A stretch of DNA of 26,317 nucleotides from a bacterium (GTDB taxonomy: Bacteria > UBP13 > UBA5359). The notes under the pieces were generated by a model. That model did not search any database, was not told the DNA's origin, and was given only the letters and a program-made list of their open reading frames with translations. The stretch spans positions 1 to 26,317 of the forward strand of contig JAQUEL010000017.1 of assembly GCA_028685295.1 (NCBI GenBank), read 5' to 3'. Made by a program: the position numbers and the translations under genes. Below, one piece after another: positions 16,083 to 25,088 of this stretch; within the stretch, counting starts at the first letter, position 1; each line of letters begins with the position of its first letter.

Positions 16083-17357
16083 ATGAGTATGACGGATAGC
16101 GTAGTGGAAGCTGCCTATAATCTAGCCGGAGAACGGTACGGTAAGCTGGGAGTAGATACCGATAAGGCGTTGCAGCGCCTTAAAGAGATCTCCATCTCTC
16201 TGCATTGCTGGCAGGGGGATGATGTAGGCGGTTTTGAAGTGCAGGACGCTTCTCTATCCGGCAGCGGTTTGCAGGCTACCGGCAATTATCCGGGCAAGGC
16301 CCGTAATGTGGAAGAACTGCGTCAGGACCTGCTCAAGGCGCTCTCTCTTATTCCGGGCAGGCATCGCGTTAATCTGCATGCCATCTATGGTGAGTTCGGC
16401 GGACGGCGAGTAGATAGAAATCAGGTGGATGTGGAACATTTCTCAGGCTGGGTGGATTGGGCTGCTGCCAATAATTTGAAACTGGACATGAACGGCTCCT
16501 TCTTTGCTCATCCCATGGCGGAGACCGGCTATACTCTGAGTAGTAAGGATGCCGGGATACGGCGCTTCTGGATAGAGCATGCCGGACGCTGCAGAAAAAT
16601 TGCCGCCTTTATGGGCAACAGATTGGGTTCGGCAGCAATACATAATCTATGGATACCGGATGGCTCCAAGGATATGCCGGCGGACAGGTTCTCTCACAGA
16701 AGGCTTTTAAAAGAATCTCTTGATGCCATTTACGCAATCAAACATAGCGATATCGAGATAAAAGACTCCCTTGAGGGCAAACTTTTCGGCATCGGCAGCG
16801 AGTCCTTCGTGGTAGGTTCGCATGAATTTTATGTCAGCTATGCCCTGGCCAACGGCAAGATTCTCTGTCTGGATACCGGACATTTCCATCCTACCGAGAC
16901 CGTGACGGACAAGATATCCGCTCTGTTGCAATTCTGCGATGAGCTGCTGCTGCATGTCAGTCGCGGCGTGCGCTGGGATAGCGATCATGTCGTCATTCTT
17001 GGCGACGATCTTCTGGCTGTCATGCAGGAGATTGTACGGGCTGATGCTCTGAAGAGGGTACACCTGGCTTTGGATTACTTTGATGCCAGCATCAATCGCA
17101 TTGGAGCCTACGTTATAGGAACACGGGCTACTCTCAAGGCATTGTTGGCCGCTCTGCTGGAACCGACGGAGCAACTGGTAGCGCTGGAAGAGAAAAACGA
17201 TAATTTTGCCAGGCTGGCCCTGATGGATGAATTGAGAAATATGCCGTTGGGTGCGGTTTGGGATTATTACTGTCTGCAGGCCGGCGTGCCTGTCGGTACC
17301 GCTTGGTTGGAAGAGGCCAGGAATTACGAAGCCCGGGTACTCTCCCGCAGGAGTTAA
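16083..17357 (+). CDS. rhaA: L-rhamnose isomerase
   Basis: RhaA converts L-rhamnose to L-rhamnulose, the first step of rhamnose breakdown, using Mn2+ in a TIM barrel. At 424 aa it matches the family (E. coli 419). Characteristic stretches are SISLHCWQGDDVGGFE near residue 36, NLHAIYGE, IHNLWIPDGSKDMPADR and the metal site residues in GSES, CLDTGHFHPTE, LLHVSRGVRWDSDH and the following DD. ATG 16083 has GGAGG 8 bases upstream. It is unusual that no rhamnulokinase, aldolase, mutarotase, transporter or regulator lies beside it; the only neighbours are a phosphoesterase and a Uma2 relic. Other pathway genes may be elsewhere, or the enzyme may act on another aldose, as some RhaA proteins do in vitro. 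Confidence 0.96.
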   Translation: MSMTDSVVEAAYNLAGERYGKLGVDTDKALQRLKEISISLHCWQGDDVGGFEVQDASLSGSGLQATGNYPGKARNVEELRQDLLKALSLIPGRHRVNLHAIYGEFGGRRVDRNQVDVEHFSGWVDWAAANNLKLDMNGSFFAHPMAETGYTLSSKDAGIRRFWIEHAGRCRKIAAFMGNRLGSAAIHNLWIPDGSKDMPADRFSHRRLLKESLDAIYAIKHSDIEIKDSLEGKLFGIGSESFVVGSHEFYVSYALANGKILCLDTGHFHPTETVTDKISALLQFCDELLLHVSRGVRWDSDHVVILGDDLLAVMQEIVRADALKRVHLALDYFDASINRIGAYVIGTRATLKALLAALLEPTEQLVALEEKNDNFARLALMDELRNMPLGAVWDYYCLQAGVPVGTAWLEEARNYEARVLSRRS

Positions 17358-17364
17358 TATAAGC

Positions 17365-17390
17365 TTAACATTATGGTTGTATAATGCTAA
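17365..17390 (+). repeat. imperfect inverted repeat after rhaA
   Basis: TTAACATTAT and ATAATGCTAA form a 10-bp stem with one A-C mismatch and a 6-base loop, 7 bases after the rhaA stop. With no T-run it is a poor intrinsic terminator. It could be an operator or a 3'-end stabilising stem. Confidence 0.25.
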
Positions 17391-17444
17391 CGTTGACCGA
17401 CAAATGAAGGCTACCGATTAAACCGGCTGTTCTATGCTGATAAC

Positions 17445-17808
17445 ATGAATAAAGCACAGAACAGCATGATGATAGATACGCTGGACGACAGCGGCAGGAG
17501 GGTAGCCAGGCTATCCGCTTACGAGGATGCGGCGTCGGATACGGCCGGTGAAGACCTGCTCAAAGAGAAGGTGCAAGCCTGCGATGTCTGGCCGAAGAAG
17601 GCGATCTATGAGGCTCTCCTGGAACTGACGGAGAATAGCGACGAGCGCTATGAGTATATAGATGGTGAGATCTATCTCCTGGCTTTGCCCAAAACAATTC
17701 ACCAGATGATACTGGGCGAGCTCTATGGTATATTTTATAACTGATTTCAGGGCAAGAAGTGTCTTCCCATTGTTTGCGCCTTACGATATTACCTTATCGC
17801 TCTTACCG
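17445..17808 (+). pseudogene. Uma2-family (DUF820) relic, interrupted
   Basis: Uma2 proteins are PD-(D/E)XK nuclease-fold proteins of unknown role, usually 180-200 aa. The first frame gives 99 aa with the family stretch DERYEYIDGEIYLLALP...HQMILGELYGIFYN and then stops at TGA 17742-17744. Reading on, the same frame gives FQGKK. The +1 frame from 17758 then gives SVFPLFAPYDITLSLLP, which is the expected next segment of Uma2 proteins (a strand with APxDV). Homology then fades before the catalytic part into the pst promoter. One stop, one frameshift and a lost C-terminus make it a decayed gene. If the short form is expressed it would lack the catalytic core. Confidence 0.75.
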
Positions 17809-17820
17809 GCGGCCGGTCTT

Positions 17821-17848
17821 CTTAATATTTTCTTAATATCTGTATAAT
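17821..17848 (+). promoter_or_regulatory. pho box and -10 element of the pst operon
   Basis: CTTAATAT occurs at 17821-17828 and again at 17832-17839, an 11-base direct repeat resembling PhoP-type TTAACA repeats. A TATAAT follows at 17843-17848. The repeats lie where a -35 box should be, and no TTGACA is present, which is typical of a promoter that needs phosphorylated PhoP/PhoB. The leader to the pstS start is about 65 bases. Confidence 0.7.
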
Positions 17849-17918
17849 ATCGCCTTAAGCGGGGCATATTAGAATATGGTGGTAATAGTAATGGAAAAAG
17901 CATAAGGAGCGGCATAAA

Positions 17919-18779
17919 TTGATCAAGAGGAACTTAAGCTTAATAATGGCACTGATTATAGCAAGTGTAGCTATAGCCGTCGGCTGCGGGCGGCAATCAA
18001 CATTTATTCAGATCAAGGGATCCGACACTATGGTAAACCTGGCTCAGGTCTGGGCCGAAGCCTATATGCAAATGCATCCCGAAGCTTCCATAGCCGTTAC
18101 CGGAGGCGGTTCCGGCACGGGTATAGTGGCCTTACTCAATGGAACTACCGATATTGCCCTTTCCTCCAGGGATATCACGGACAAAGAGATTGCTCAGGGC
18201 AAAGCCAAAGGGATCGAGCCGATTGAAAATGTCGTCGCTCTGGACGGCATAGCAGTTATAGTCAATCCTGCCAACAAGATCGGAAAGCTAAACGTGGACC
18301 AATTATCCGCTATATTTACCGGCCGAATGGTCAATTGGAATGAAGTGGGTGGAGCAGACCGAAGGATTGTGGCCTTATCGCGTGATCGCAGCTCCGGCAC
18401 TCATGTTTTCTTCCTGGAATATATCCTGCGCAAAGGCAATGCCGGGGGGCCGGAGGAATATGGCAAAAATGTGCTGATGTTGCCCTCCAGTCAGGCTATT
18501 GCCGAAGAGGTGATGCAGAGTCCCGATGCCATCGGCTATATAGGTCTGGGATATCTATCCGACAAAGTCAAGGATATCGCTTTAGCCGCGGATAAATCCA
18601 CCGTCTATATCAAGCCGTCAGCAGAAACGATCCGCAGCCGGGCCTACCTCTTATCCAGATCACTACTGATGTATACCAACGGAGCACCACAGGGAACGGC
18701 AAAGGCTTTCATCGATTTCGTTTTCAGCCCGAAGGGCCAAAAGATAGTCGAGGAGCAGGGCTTTGTGTCTGTTAAATAA
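17919..18779 (+). CDS. pstS: phosphate ABC transporter substrate-binding lipoprotein PstS
   Basis: PstS captures phosphate outside the membrane for the PstCAB importer. It is 286 aa. A basic start and hydrophobic segment lead to a lipobox ending at Cys23 (AVGC), so the mature protein is lipid-anchored. The phosphate-binding signatures are IKGSDTMVNLAQVWAEAY, TGGGSGTGIVALLNGTTDIALSSRD and the Ser/Arg loop RDRSSGTHVFF. The start is TTG 17919, with GGAG 9 bases upstream; an earlier ATG at 17891 runs into a stop after five codons. It is the first gene of pstSCAB-phoU behind the pho box. No PhoR/PhoB pair is in the window. Confidence 0.96.
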   Translation: MIKRNLSLIMALIIASVAIAVGCGRQSTFIQIKGSDTMVNLAQVWAEAYMQMHPEASIAVTGGGSGTGIVALLNGTTDIALSSRDITDKEIAQGKAKGIEPIENVVALDGIAVIVNPANKIGKLNVDQLSAIFTGRMVNWNEVGGADRRIVALSRDRSSGTHVFFLEYILRKGNAGGPEEYGKNVLMLPSSQAIAEEVMQSPDAIGYIGLGYLSDKVKDIALAADKSTVYIKPSAETIRSRAYLLSRSLLMYTNGAPQGTAKAFIDFVFSPKGQKIVEEQGFVSVK

Positions 18780-18827
18780 TAAAAAGTCCATAATAGGTGC
18801 AGAATGGAAAAAGCAGGTGTATGATTA

Positions 18828-19754
18828 GTGATGCCAAGATCCGGAAAGCGCAGGCAATTCAAAGGGAGGCATAAGTTAACGGAGCGCTGGTTTGAATGGA
18901 TTATTGAACGCATTATCCAGGCAAGCGGTCTGCTGACTATAGTGTTCATTATGCTGATTTTTGCCTTCCTGTTGAAAAATTCGCTGCCTCTTTTCAAGAT
19001 ATATCCGCTCAAGGCATTTCTGATAGGCAGGGATTGGTATCCCATATCCGCTCCGGCTCGTTTTGGGCTGGTGCCTTTGCTGGCCGGCTCTTTGATGGTT
19101 ACGCTGGGGTCTGTAATCATCGCCGTTCCTCTGGGTGTGGCGGCGGCCATATATTTGGCAGAGGTAGCCAGACCGTCGATCAGAGAAGCGATAAAGCCGG
19201 TAGTTGAAATGTTGGCTGCTATACCCTCAGTAGTTTTAGGCTTTATAGGCCTGCTGGTCCTGGCACCGTATATCAAAAACCTTCTCGATTTGCCAACAGG
19301 ACTGACTGCTATGACCGGCTCGATCATGCTGGCCTTCATGGCTCTACCTACTATCATCAGTATTTCGGAAGATGCCGTATCATCTGTGCCACGAGATTAC
19401 AGAGAAGCATCGCTGGCTTTGGGTGCCACTCGGTGGCAGACCATAAGCCGCATCATGATTCCGGTCGCGCTGTCAGGCATAACTGCCGCTGTTATGCTGG
19501 GTATAGGCAGGGTCATAGGAGAGACTATGACCGTTCTGATGGTTACCGGCAATGCCGCCCTTATTCCTCACAGCATCACCCAACCTGTGCGGACCATGAC
19601 CGCCACTATTGCTGCCGAGATGGGAGAGACCGTTCAGTATTCGGAACATTATTATGCTCTCTTTTCCATCGGGGCTATGCTCTTTGTGCTAACCTTTGCC
19701 GTCAACTTTACGGCCGAGATAGTTCTGCACAGGTTTAGGGGGATAAGGAGATGA
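18828..19754 (+). CDS. pstC: phosphate ABC transporter permease PstC
   Basis: One of the two membrane subunits of the phosphate importer, about 308 aa with six predicted membrane segments. An N-terminal basic stretch leads to helix 1 (GLLTIVFIMLIFAFLL). The ABC-permease EAA-type loop is EASLALGATRWQTISRIMIPVALSGI, which docks onto PstB. IGRVIGETMTVLMVTGNA is the PstC version of the conserved GETA-type stretch. GTG 18828 has AGGTG 8 bases upstream and is slightly favoured over the adjacent ATG 18831. It lies 48 bases after pstS, and its stop overlaps the pstA start by 4 bases (ATGA), so the two are translationally coupled. Confidence 0.96.
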   Translation: MMPRSGKRRQFKGRHKLTERWFEWIIERIIQASGLLTIVFIMLIFAFLLKNSLPLFKIYPLKAFLIGRDWYPISAPARFGLVPLLAGSLMVTLGSVIIAVPLGVAAAIYLAEVARPSIREAIKPVVEMLAAIPSVVLGFIGLLVLAPYIKNLLDLPTGLTAMTGSIMLAFMALPTIISISEDAVSSVPRDYREASLALGATRWQTISRIMIPVALSGITAAVMLGIGRVIGETMTVLMVTGNAALIPHSITQPVRTMTATIAAEMGETVQYSEHYYALFSIGAMLFVLTFAVNFTAEIVLHRFRGIRR

Positions 19755-20599
19755 GGCCTCGCGGCACAGGAGAGTGGCTGGCCTACGGCCTGCTTTATCT
19801 CTCTATCGTTCTGGTTACTCTGCCGGTGGCAGCGATCTTCTTTATCCTTGTCAGCCGCGGTTATAGTGCCGTAAACTGGGAGTTTCTATCTTCTGCGCCC
19901 AGGATGGGTATGCGTGCCGGAGGTATCTTTCCGGCCATTATGGGTACACTGTTACTGGTGCTGGGAACCATAGCCATAGCGCTGCCGTTAGGCATCATGG
20001 CTGCTATTTACCTATCGGAATACTCCAGCCGCGGCCGGCTCAACCGCCTTATTCATCTGGCCATAGTCAATTTGGCTGGTGTGCCGTCAGTAGTTTACGG
20101 CCTCTTCGGTCTGGGGGCCTTTGTGCTTTTTCTGAAGATCGGGGTCTCTTTGCTGGCCGGATGCCTGACCCTGGCGTTGATGATACTTCCGGTCATCATA
20201 ACCGCCTCGGAAGAAGCGCTCCAGGCTGTGCCGCAATCCTTCCGGGAGGCCTCCCTGGCGCTGGGGGCCACCCGCTGGAAGACCATCTGGAACGTAGTAT
20301 TGCCGTCGGCCCTGCCCGGTATACTCACCGGAGCTATTCTGGGTGTGAGCAGAGCAGCCGGAGAGACGGCTCCAATTCTCTTTACGGCAGCGGCCTTCTT
20401 CCTGCCACGGCTGCCCAGGTCGATCTTCGATCAGGTTATGGCTTTGCCGTATCATCTCTATATCATAACTACACAGGTGCCGAATATCCCTCAAAAGGTG
20501 CAGTATGGGACGGCATTGGTTCTTGTGGCCCTGGTGCTTCTGATCAATGCATCCGCCATAGTGTTGAGGAGTTATATCAGATGGCGCAGAAGTTGGTAA
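19751..20599 (+). CDS. pstA: phosphate ABC transporter permease PstA
   Basis: The second permease of the Pst importer, 282 aa and six predicted membrane helices, homologous to PstC. Markers are GIFPAIMGTLLLVLGTIAIALPLGIMAAIYLSEY at helices 2-3, the coupling loop EASLALGATRWKTIWNVVLPSALPGI and the PstA-type GVSRAAGETAPILFTAA. The ATG overlaps the end of pstC. An AAGGAG touches the start directly, but a G-run about 8 bases upstream is a better-placed ribosome site. pstB follows after 10 bases. Confidence 0.96.
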   Translation: MRPRGTGEWLAYGLLYLSIVLVTLPVAAIFFILVSRGYSAVNWEFLSSAPRMGMRAGGIFPAIMGTLLLVLGTIAIALPLGIMAAIYLSEYSSRGRLNRLIHLAIVNLAGVPSVVYGLFGLGAFVLFLKIGVSLLAGCLTLALMILPVIITASEEALQAVPQSFREASLALGATRWKTIWNVVLPSALPGILTGAILGVSRAAGETAPILFTAAAFFLPRLPRSIFDQVMALPYHLYIITTQVPNIPQKVQYGTALVLVALVLLINASAIVLRSYIRWRRSW

Positions 20600-20609
20600 G
20601 GAGAGGTAA

Positions 20610-21368
20610 ATGGAAACGGCTGCATGTATAATCGATGTCAACAAACTCAATTTCTACTATGGAAAATTTCAGGCGTTGAAAGATATAACGCTCTGTCTGA
20701 AACCACATAAAATAACCGCTTTCATAGGGCCGTCAGGATGTGGCAAATCCACTTTTTTAAGGACGCTCAACCGTATGAACGATCTCATAGCCGGCGTGCG
20801 TATTAATGGTAAGGTTCTTATAGATGGACGCAATATATATGCTCCGGATATGGATGTGGTGGAATTACGACGCCGGGTAGGCATGGTATTTCAGCGTCCC
20901 AACCCTTTCCCTATGAGTATATACGATAATGTAACCTATGCTCCCAGAATGAAGGGGCAAAGCAGAGGGTTGGACGATCTGGTAGAGCGTACCTTGGTTA
21001 GGGCGGCGCTCTGGGATGAAGTCAAGGATAAACTCAAAGTCTCCGCCCTCTCCCTGTCCGGCGGGCAGCAGCAGCGGCTATGCATCGCCCGAGCGCTGGC
21101 AGCTGATCCCGGCATCCTGCTGATGGATGAACCTTGTTCCTCTTTGGATCCGGTCTCCACTTTACGGATAGAGGAATTGATGCAGGATCTGAAGAGCGAG
21201 TATACCATAATCATAGTTACTCATAATATGCAGCAGGCAGCTCGCGTAGCGGATTACACAGGTTTCTTTCTTAGCGGGGAACTGATAGAGTTCGGGGATT
21301 CCAACAAGATATTCACCAAGCCCGACGATAAGAGAACCGAAGGCTACATCACCGGCCGTTTCGGGTAA
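20610..21368 (+). CDS. pstB: phosphate ABC transporter ATP-binding protein PstB
   Basis: The ATPase subunit that drives phosphate import, 252 aa, the family's normal size. Motifs in order: Walker [10 protein letters not shown] near residue 40, TLNRMNDL (PstB-specific), Q-loop [17 protein letters not shown], signature [15 protein letters not shown], Walker B ILLMDEP, D-loop SLDP and switch His in [13 protein letters not shown]. The residues after Walker B read DEPCSSLDP where DEPTSALDP is usual; these are mild changes that should not harm catalysis. AGGAGAGGT lies just before ATG 20610. phoU follows 30 bases downstream. Confidence 0.97.
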   Translation: METAACIIDVNKLNFYYGKFQALKDITLCLKPHKITAFIGPSGCGKSTFLRTLNRMNDLIAGVRINGKVLIDGRNIYAPDMDVVELRRRVGMVFQRPNPFPMSIYDNVTYAPRMKGQSRGLDDLVERTLVRAALWDEVKDKLKVSALSLSGGQQQRLCIARALAADPGILLMDEPCSSLDPVSTLRIEELMQDLKSEYTIIIVTHNMQQAARVADYTGFFLSGELIEFGDSNKIFTKPDDKRTEGYITGRFG

Positions 21369-21398
21369 AGGTTATTTTCGGTTGAAAGGAGCAAGGTT

Positions 21399-22064
21399 AT
21401 GACTGAGAGTATCAGAAAGACCTTTGATGAACAATTATCCGATATGCAACAGGAGATAGTCTGCATGGGCAGCATGGTAGAGCAGATGGTTCATCACGCC
21501 ATCAAGGCGTTATCCGAAAGAGATATTGAGCTGGCAGAGCGGGTCATCCGGATGGACGATGCCGTGGACGATCTGGATATTTCCATCGAAGGTCGCTGCA
21601 TGCGGATGCTGGCTCTACAGCAACCGGTGGCCCGGGATCTGCGTACTATCGGAACCTCAATGAAGATCATTACTGATCTGGAACGAATGGGCGATCATGC
21701 TGTAGATATCGCTAAGCTGGCCCGGACATTGGCCGAACAGCCCCTGTTCAAGCCTATAGTAGATATACCTAAGATGGCGGCTGTAGCCCAGAAGATGCTG
21801 CGTGAGAGCCTACAGGCTTTTGTGAACCGTGATATCGATTTGGTGCAAAAGATGGTGGCTGACGACGATGCAGTAGATGCCCTCTACCGGCGCATCTACG
21901 ATGAGATAGTTGATTACATGGAGAAAGACCCCGGTATTATCCGCCAGGCTATTATTCTTCTGAGAGTGGCTCGTTTTCTGGAAAGGATCGCCGATCATGC
22001 CACCAATATAGGAGAGAGAGTTATCTTTATGGAAACGGGAGTATTGGAAGAGTTGAATATTTGA
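21399..22064 (+). CDS. phoU: phosphate signalling protein PhoU
   Basis: PhoU links the Pst transporter to the PhoR kinase and silences the Pho response when phosphate is plentiful. It is 221 aa with two three-helix repeats, each with the family's metal-site signature: ERMGDHAVDIAK near residue 94 and ERIADHATNIGERV near residue 194. ATG 21399 has AAGGAG upstream. It is the last gene of the operon; a strong hairpin at 22114-22149 follows. Confidence 0.96.
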   Translation: MTESIRKTFDEQLSDMQQEIVCMGSMVEQMVHHAIKALSERDIELAERVIRMDDAVDDLDISIEGRCMRMLALQQPVARDLRTIGTSMKIITDLERMGDHAVDIAKLARTLAEQPLFKPIVDIPKMAAVAQKMLRESLQAFVNRDIDLVQKMVADDDAVDALYRRIYDEIVDYMEKDPGIIRQAIILLRVARFLERIADHATNIGERVIFMETGVLEELNI

Positions 22065-22113
22065 AGAGAGGAAGCAAAGCTTCCAATTTCCAAGGTCTGG
22101 ATCCGCAAATGTG

Positions 22114-22152
22114 TCCGGATATCCAAATGAAGTCATTTGGATATCTGGATTT
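22114..22152 (+). terminator. hairpin terminator of the pst operon
   Basis: TCCGGATATCCAAAT and ATTTGGATATCTGGA form a 15-bp stem (one G-T wobble) with a 6-base loop, 49 bases after phoU and before the clpB promoter. Only three T follow, so it may be a weak or partly Rho-aided terminator, but its size and place fit the end of the operon. Confidence 0.65.
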
Positions 22153-22164
22153 GAGGCTGTAAAC

Positions 22165-22193
22165 TTGACAACGGCCGCTTCGGATTTTATGCT
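22165..22193 (+). promoter_or_regulatory. sigma-A promoter of clpB
   Basis: TTGACA (22165-22170) and TATGCT (22188-22193) are 17 bases apart. A small inverted repeat, ATAATC-tcaa-GATTAT (22203-22218), sits just before the GGAGG ribosome site. No CIRCE element (TTAGCACTC...) and no CtsR heptad repeat (GGTCAAA) was seen. Confidence 0.75.
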
Positions 22194-22234
22194 GAAATGT
22201 AGATAATCTCAAGATTATGCGGGAGGGTATGCCG

Positions 22235-24805
22235 ATGCGATTCGACAAATTCACCGTTAAAGCTCAAGAAGCTGTTCAAATAGCACAAGGGCTGGCTGAG
22301 GAAAACGGCCATCAGCAGGTTGATGTAGAGCACCTGCTAATGGCTCTGCTGCAGCAGGAAGATGGTTTGGCATCTCCGGTTTTAGCTAAGCTGGGAGCAG
22401 ATATCGGCGGCATAGTGTCAGAGCTCAAAGAAGCTGTAGCCCGTGTACCCAAGGTGCATGGCGCCGGACAGATGTATATCTCCGACGGACTGCGCCTGGT
22501 TTTCGATCAGGCATGGAAGGAGATAGATCGCTTTCGGGATGAATATGTCAGCACTGAACATCTGCTTTTGGCCATTGCCGGCGACAAGGGCGTCGCCGGG
22601 CAGATACTGCGTTCCAAAGGTGCTACAGTGGAGAGTATCCTCAAAGCATTGGCCGATATACGCGGCAGCCAGAGAGTCACGGATCCCAATCCCGAGGGTA
22701 AGTATCAAGCGCTGGAGAAATTCAGTCGCGATCTGACGGAAGCGGCCCGCCAGGGCAAGCTGGATCCGGTTATCGGCCGGGATGAAGAGATACGCCGGGT
22801 AATTCAAGTGTTATCACGCCGCACTAAGAATAATCCTGTATTGATAGGCGAACCGGGAGTGGGCAAGACCGCTATTGTAGAGGGCTTGGCCAGACGTATC
22901 ATCAGTGGTGATGTGCCGGAGGGATTGAAGGAGAAGCGCCTGGTATCCATGGATCTTGGTGCCATGATTGCCGGCGCCAAGTATCGCGGAGAGTTTGAAG
23001 ACCGTCTTAAAGCTCTGATCAAAGAGGTAATCTCTTCCGAGGGAGGAATAATCCTCTTCATAGATGAACTGCATACATTAGTAGGTGCCGGTTCCGCTGA
23101 AGGAGCCGTTGACGCCGCCAATATGCTCAAGCCCGCTCTAGCCAGGGGAGAGTTGCGTTGCATAGGAGCTACCACGCTGGATGAATACCGCAAATACATA
23201 GAGAAGGATGCTGCTCTGGAACGTCGTTTCCAACCGGTTGTAGTGCAGGAGCCTTCGGTTGAGGATGCCATTGCCATTCTGCGCGGTCTCAAAGAACGCT
23301 ATGAAGTACATCATGGCGTACGTATTATGGATGATGCTCTGGTATCTGCCGTCACTCTTTCCAACAGGTATATTACCGATCGTTTTCTTCCGGACAAGGC
23401 GGTGGATCTGGTAGATGAAGCCGCTTCATGTCTGCGTATAGAGATCGATAGCCTGCCTACCGAGATAGATGAGGTGGAGCGCCGTATAATGCAGCTTGAG
23501 ATAGAGCGCCAGGCATTGTCGCGAGAGAGCGATAAGGTCTCGGCTGAGCGTCTGCGCAAGCTGGAGGAGGAACTGGAAAGCCTGAAAGATCAGAGCGCTG
23601 GTATGAAGGAGCATTGGAAGCAGGAGAAAGAGATAATCGGCCGTATTCGCAGTACTAAAGAGACCATAGAGAGGGCCGGCCAGGAGGAGGAAGCAGCTGA
23701 GCGTAAGGGAGACCTGGCCCGGGCGGCCGAACTTCGTTTCGGTGTCAAACTCAATTTGACCCGTATTTTGGAAGAGGCCAATAAGGAACTGGTAGAACTG
23801 CAAAAGAACAAGAGAATGCTCAAAGAAGAGGTTGAAGCCGAGGATATTGCTGCGGTAGTAGCCAAATGGACCGGAATACCGGTGGCCCGCATGATGGAAG
23901 GAGAGATAGAACGGCTGCTGAAGATGGAGAGCATCATGAAGGGAAGAGTTATCGGACAGGATGCCGCTGTGGATGCTGTAGCCAGAGCAGTGAGGCGTTC
24001 CCGTTCCGGTCTCTCTGATCCCGACAGGCCTACCGGTAGTTTTATCTTCCTGGGACCGACGGGGGTGGGCAAGACAGAACTGGCCCGTACTTTAGCTGAT
24101 TTTCTGTTTGATAACGAACGGGCTATGATCCGTATAGATATGAGCGAATATATGGAAAAGCATGCCGTCTCCCGCCTGGTGGGAGCACCTCCCGGATATG
24201 TGGGATATGATGAGGGAGGCCAGCTTACCGAAGCCGTCAGGAGAAGGCCGTATTCCGTAGTACTGCTGGATGAGATAGAGAAGGCCCATCCCGACGTCTT
24301 CAATATCCTGCTGCAGGTGCTTGACGACGGCCGGTTGACAGATGGCCAGGGCAGAACGGTAGACTTCAAGAATACCGTCATCATCATGACCTCCAACCTG
24401 GGCAGCCAGCTTCTGGGGGAGAGCGTAGACGATAAATCGCGGCAGACGGTTATAGACCTGCTGCGGCAGCATTTTCGACCTGAATTCCTCAATCGTGTAG
24501 ATGAGATTGTGATCTTTAATATGCTGGGACGGTTGGAAATAGAGCGTATTGTGGATATTCAGGCGGCCCAACTCAGACAGCGGCTGGCCGAGAAAGGCAT
24601 TACCCTGGAGCTGACGCCGGAGGCCAAGGCCCGGCTGGCCCAGGAAGGTTTTGATCCCGCCTACGGCGCCCGGCCGCTGAAGCGCGTTATACAAAGGCGT
24701 CTGCAGGATGAACTGGCCATGAAGCTCTTGGAAGGAGAGATTACCGATGGCGCTGCAGTAAGAGTTGCGGTGAGGAATGATGAATTGTCTTTTGAGAAGG
24801 GCTGA
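22235..24805 (+). CDS. clpB: ATP-dependent disaggregase ClpB
   Basis: ClpB is a hexameric AAA+ chaperone that, with DnaK, threads proteins out of aggregates. It is 856 aa, standard for the family. The N domain (residues 1-150) begins [13 protein letters not shown]. The first AAA+ domain has Walker A GEPGVGKT near residue 206 and Walker [11 protein letters not shown]. The coiled-coil middle domain spans roughly 400-525, which separates ClpB from ClpA/ClpC. The second AAA+ domain has [11 protein letters not shown] near residue 608 and [16 protein letters not shown]. No ClpP-docking loop was noticed. ATG 22235 is chosen because GGAGG lies 8 bases upstream and the protein then starts like other ClpB; the longer start at 22217 would put the ribosome site inside the gene. 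It is a single-gene unit with its own promoter. Confidence 0.97.
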   Translation: MRFDKFTVKAQEAVQIAQGLAEENGHQQVDVEHLLMALLQQEDGLASPVLAKLGADIGGIVSELKEAVARVPKVHGAGQMYISDGLRLVFDQAWKEIDRFRDEYVSTEHLLLAIAGDKGVAGQILRSKGATVESILKALADIRGSQRVTDPNPEGKYQALEKFSRDLTEAARQGKLDPVIGRDEEIRRVIQVLSRRTKNNPVLIGEPGVGKTAIVEGLARRIISGDVPEGLKEKRLVSMDLGAMIAGAKYRGEFEDRLKALIKEVISSEGGIILFIDELHTLVGAGSAEGAVDAANMLKPALARGELRCIGATTLDEYRKYIEKDAALERRFQPVVVQEPSVEDAIAILRGLKERYEVHHGVRIMDDALVSAVTLSNRYITDRFLPDKAVDLVDEAASCLRIEIDSLPTEIDEVERRIMQLEIERQALSRESDKVSAERLRKLEEELESLKDQSAGMKEHWKQEKEIIGRIRSTKETIERAGQEEEAAERKGDLARAAELRFGVKLNLTRILEEANKELVELQKNKRMLKEEVEAEDIAAVVAKWTGIPVARMMEGEIERLLKMESIMKGRVIGQDAAVDAVARAVRRSRSGLSDPDRPTGSFIFLGPTGVGKTELARTLADFLFDNERAMIRIDMSEYMEKHAVSRLVGAPPGYVGYDEGGQLTEAVRRRPYSVVLLDEIEKAHPDVFNILLQVLDDGRLTDGQGRTVDFKNTVIIMTSNLGSQLLGESVDDKSRQTVIDLLRQHFRPEFLNRVDEIVIFNMLGRLEIERIVDIQAAQLRQRLAEKGITLELTPEAKARLAQEGFDPAYGARPLKRVIQRRLQDELAMKLLEGEITDGAAVRVAVRNDELSFEKG

Positions 24806-24945
24806 AAACCGGCTCTCGTATCATTTCCTTCCACCCATTTTTCTGCATGAAGAAATCCTTGGCAATGTAAAAGGAAAGCCTAAATAAGGCGCGCTCTTAA
24901 TCCAGGGGCAGCTTAGAATACATCTATTTTGCTTCATGCGTGCTC

Positions 24946-24982
24946 TTGCATTTGTAATTTTTTTATATTAAAATGATTACAA
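24946..24982 (+). promoter_or_regulatory. perR promoter with overlapping PerR box
   Basis: TTGCAT (24946-24951) and TAAAAT (24969-24974) are 17 bases apart. TTAAAATGATTACAA (24968-24982) covers the -10 and matches the PerR box TTATAATNATTATAA at all but two positions. A wider inverted repeat ATTTGTAAT (24950-24958) / ATTACAAAT (24976-24984) also frames the promoter. The rest of the gap from clpB (24806-24945) shows no gene and no convincing terminator. Confidence 0.75.
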
Positions 24983-25088
24983 ATTAAAAATCTTTGAAAT
25001 TTAGGATGGAATAGGAGCCTATCTTTGTTGAAGTTTGGGCAGGCAGACCCATTTCATTAAATCTCAGTGAGCGGAAGGAGGATCGGCA

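Noticed and set aside
20087-20650. 187-codon - strand frame over pstA/pstB
   Set aside because: Low-complexity Gly/Gln/Arg-rich composition, overlapping two conserved genes; a shadow.
22200-22234. CIRCE or CtsR operator at clpB
   Set aside because: The inverted repeat present (ATAATC/GATTAT) matches neither sequence.
23590-24492. 300-codon open frame on the - strand inside clpB
   Set aside because: It lies fully within a well-supported gene on the other strand, is rich in Ser/Arg/Pro as antisense shadows are, and shows no domain or ribosome site.
24845-24939. GCATGAAG...CTTCATGC inverted repeat after clpB as terminator or mobile-element end
   Set aside because: The arms are about 80 bases apart with no T-run, no target duplication and no transposase; probably chance.
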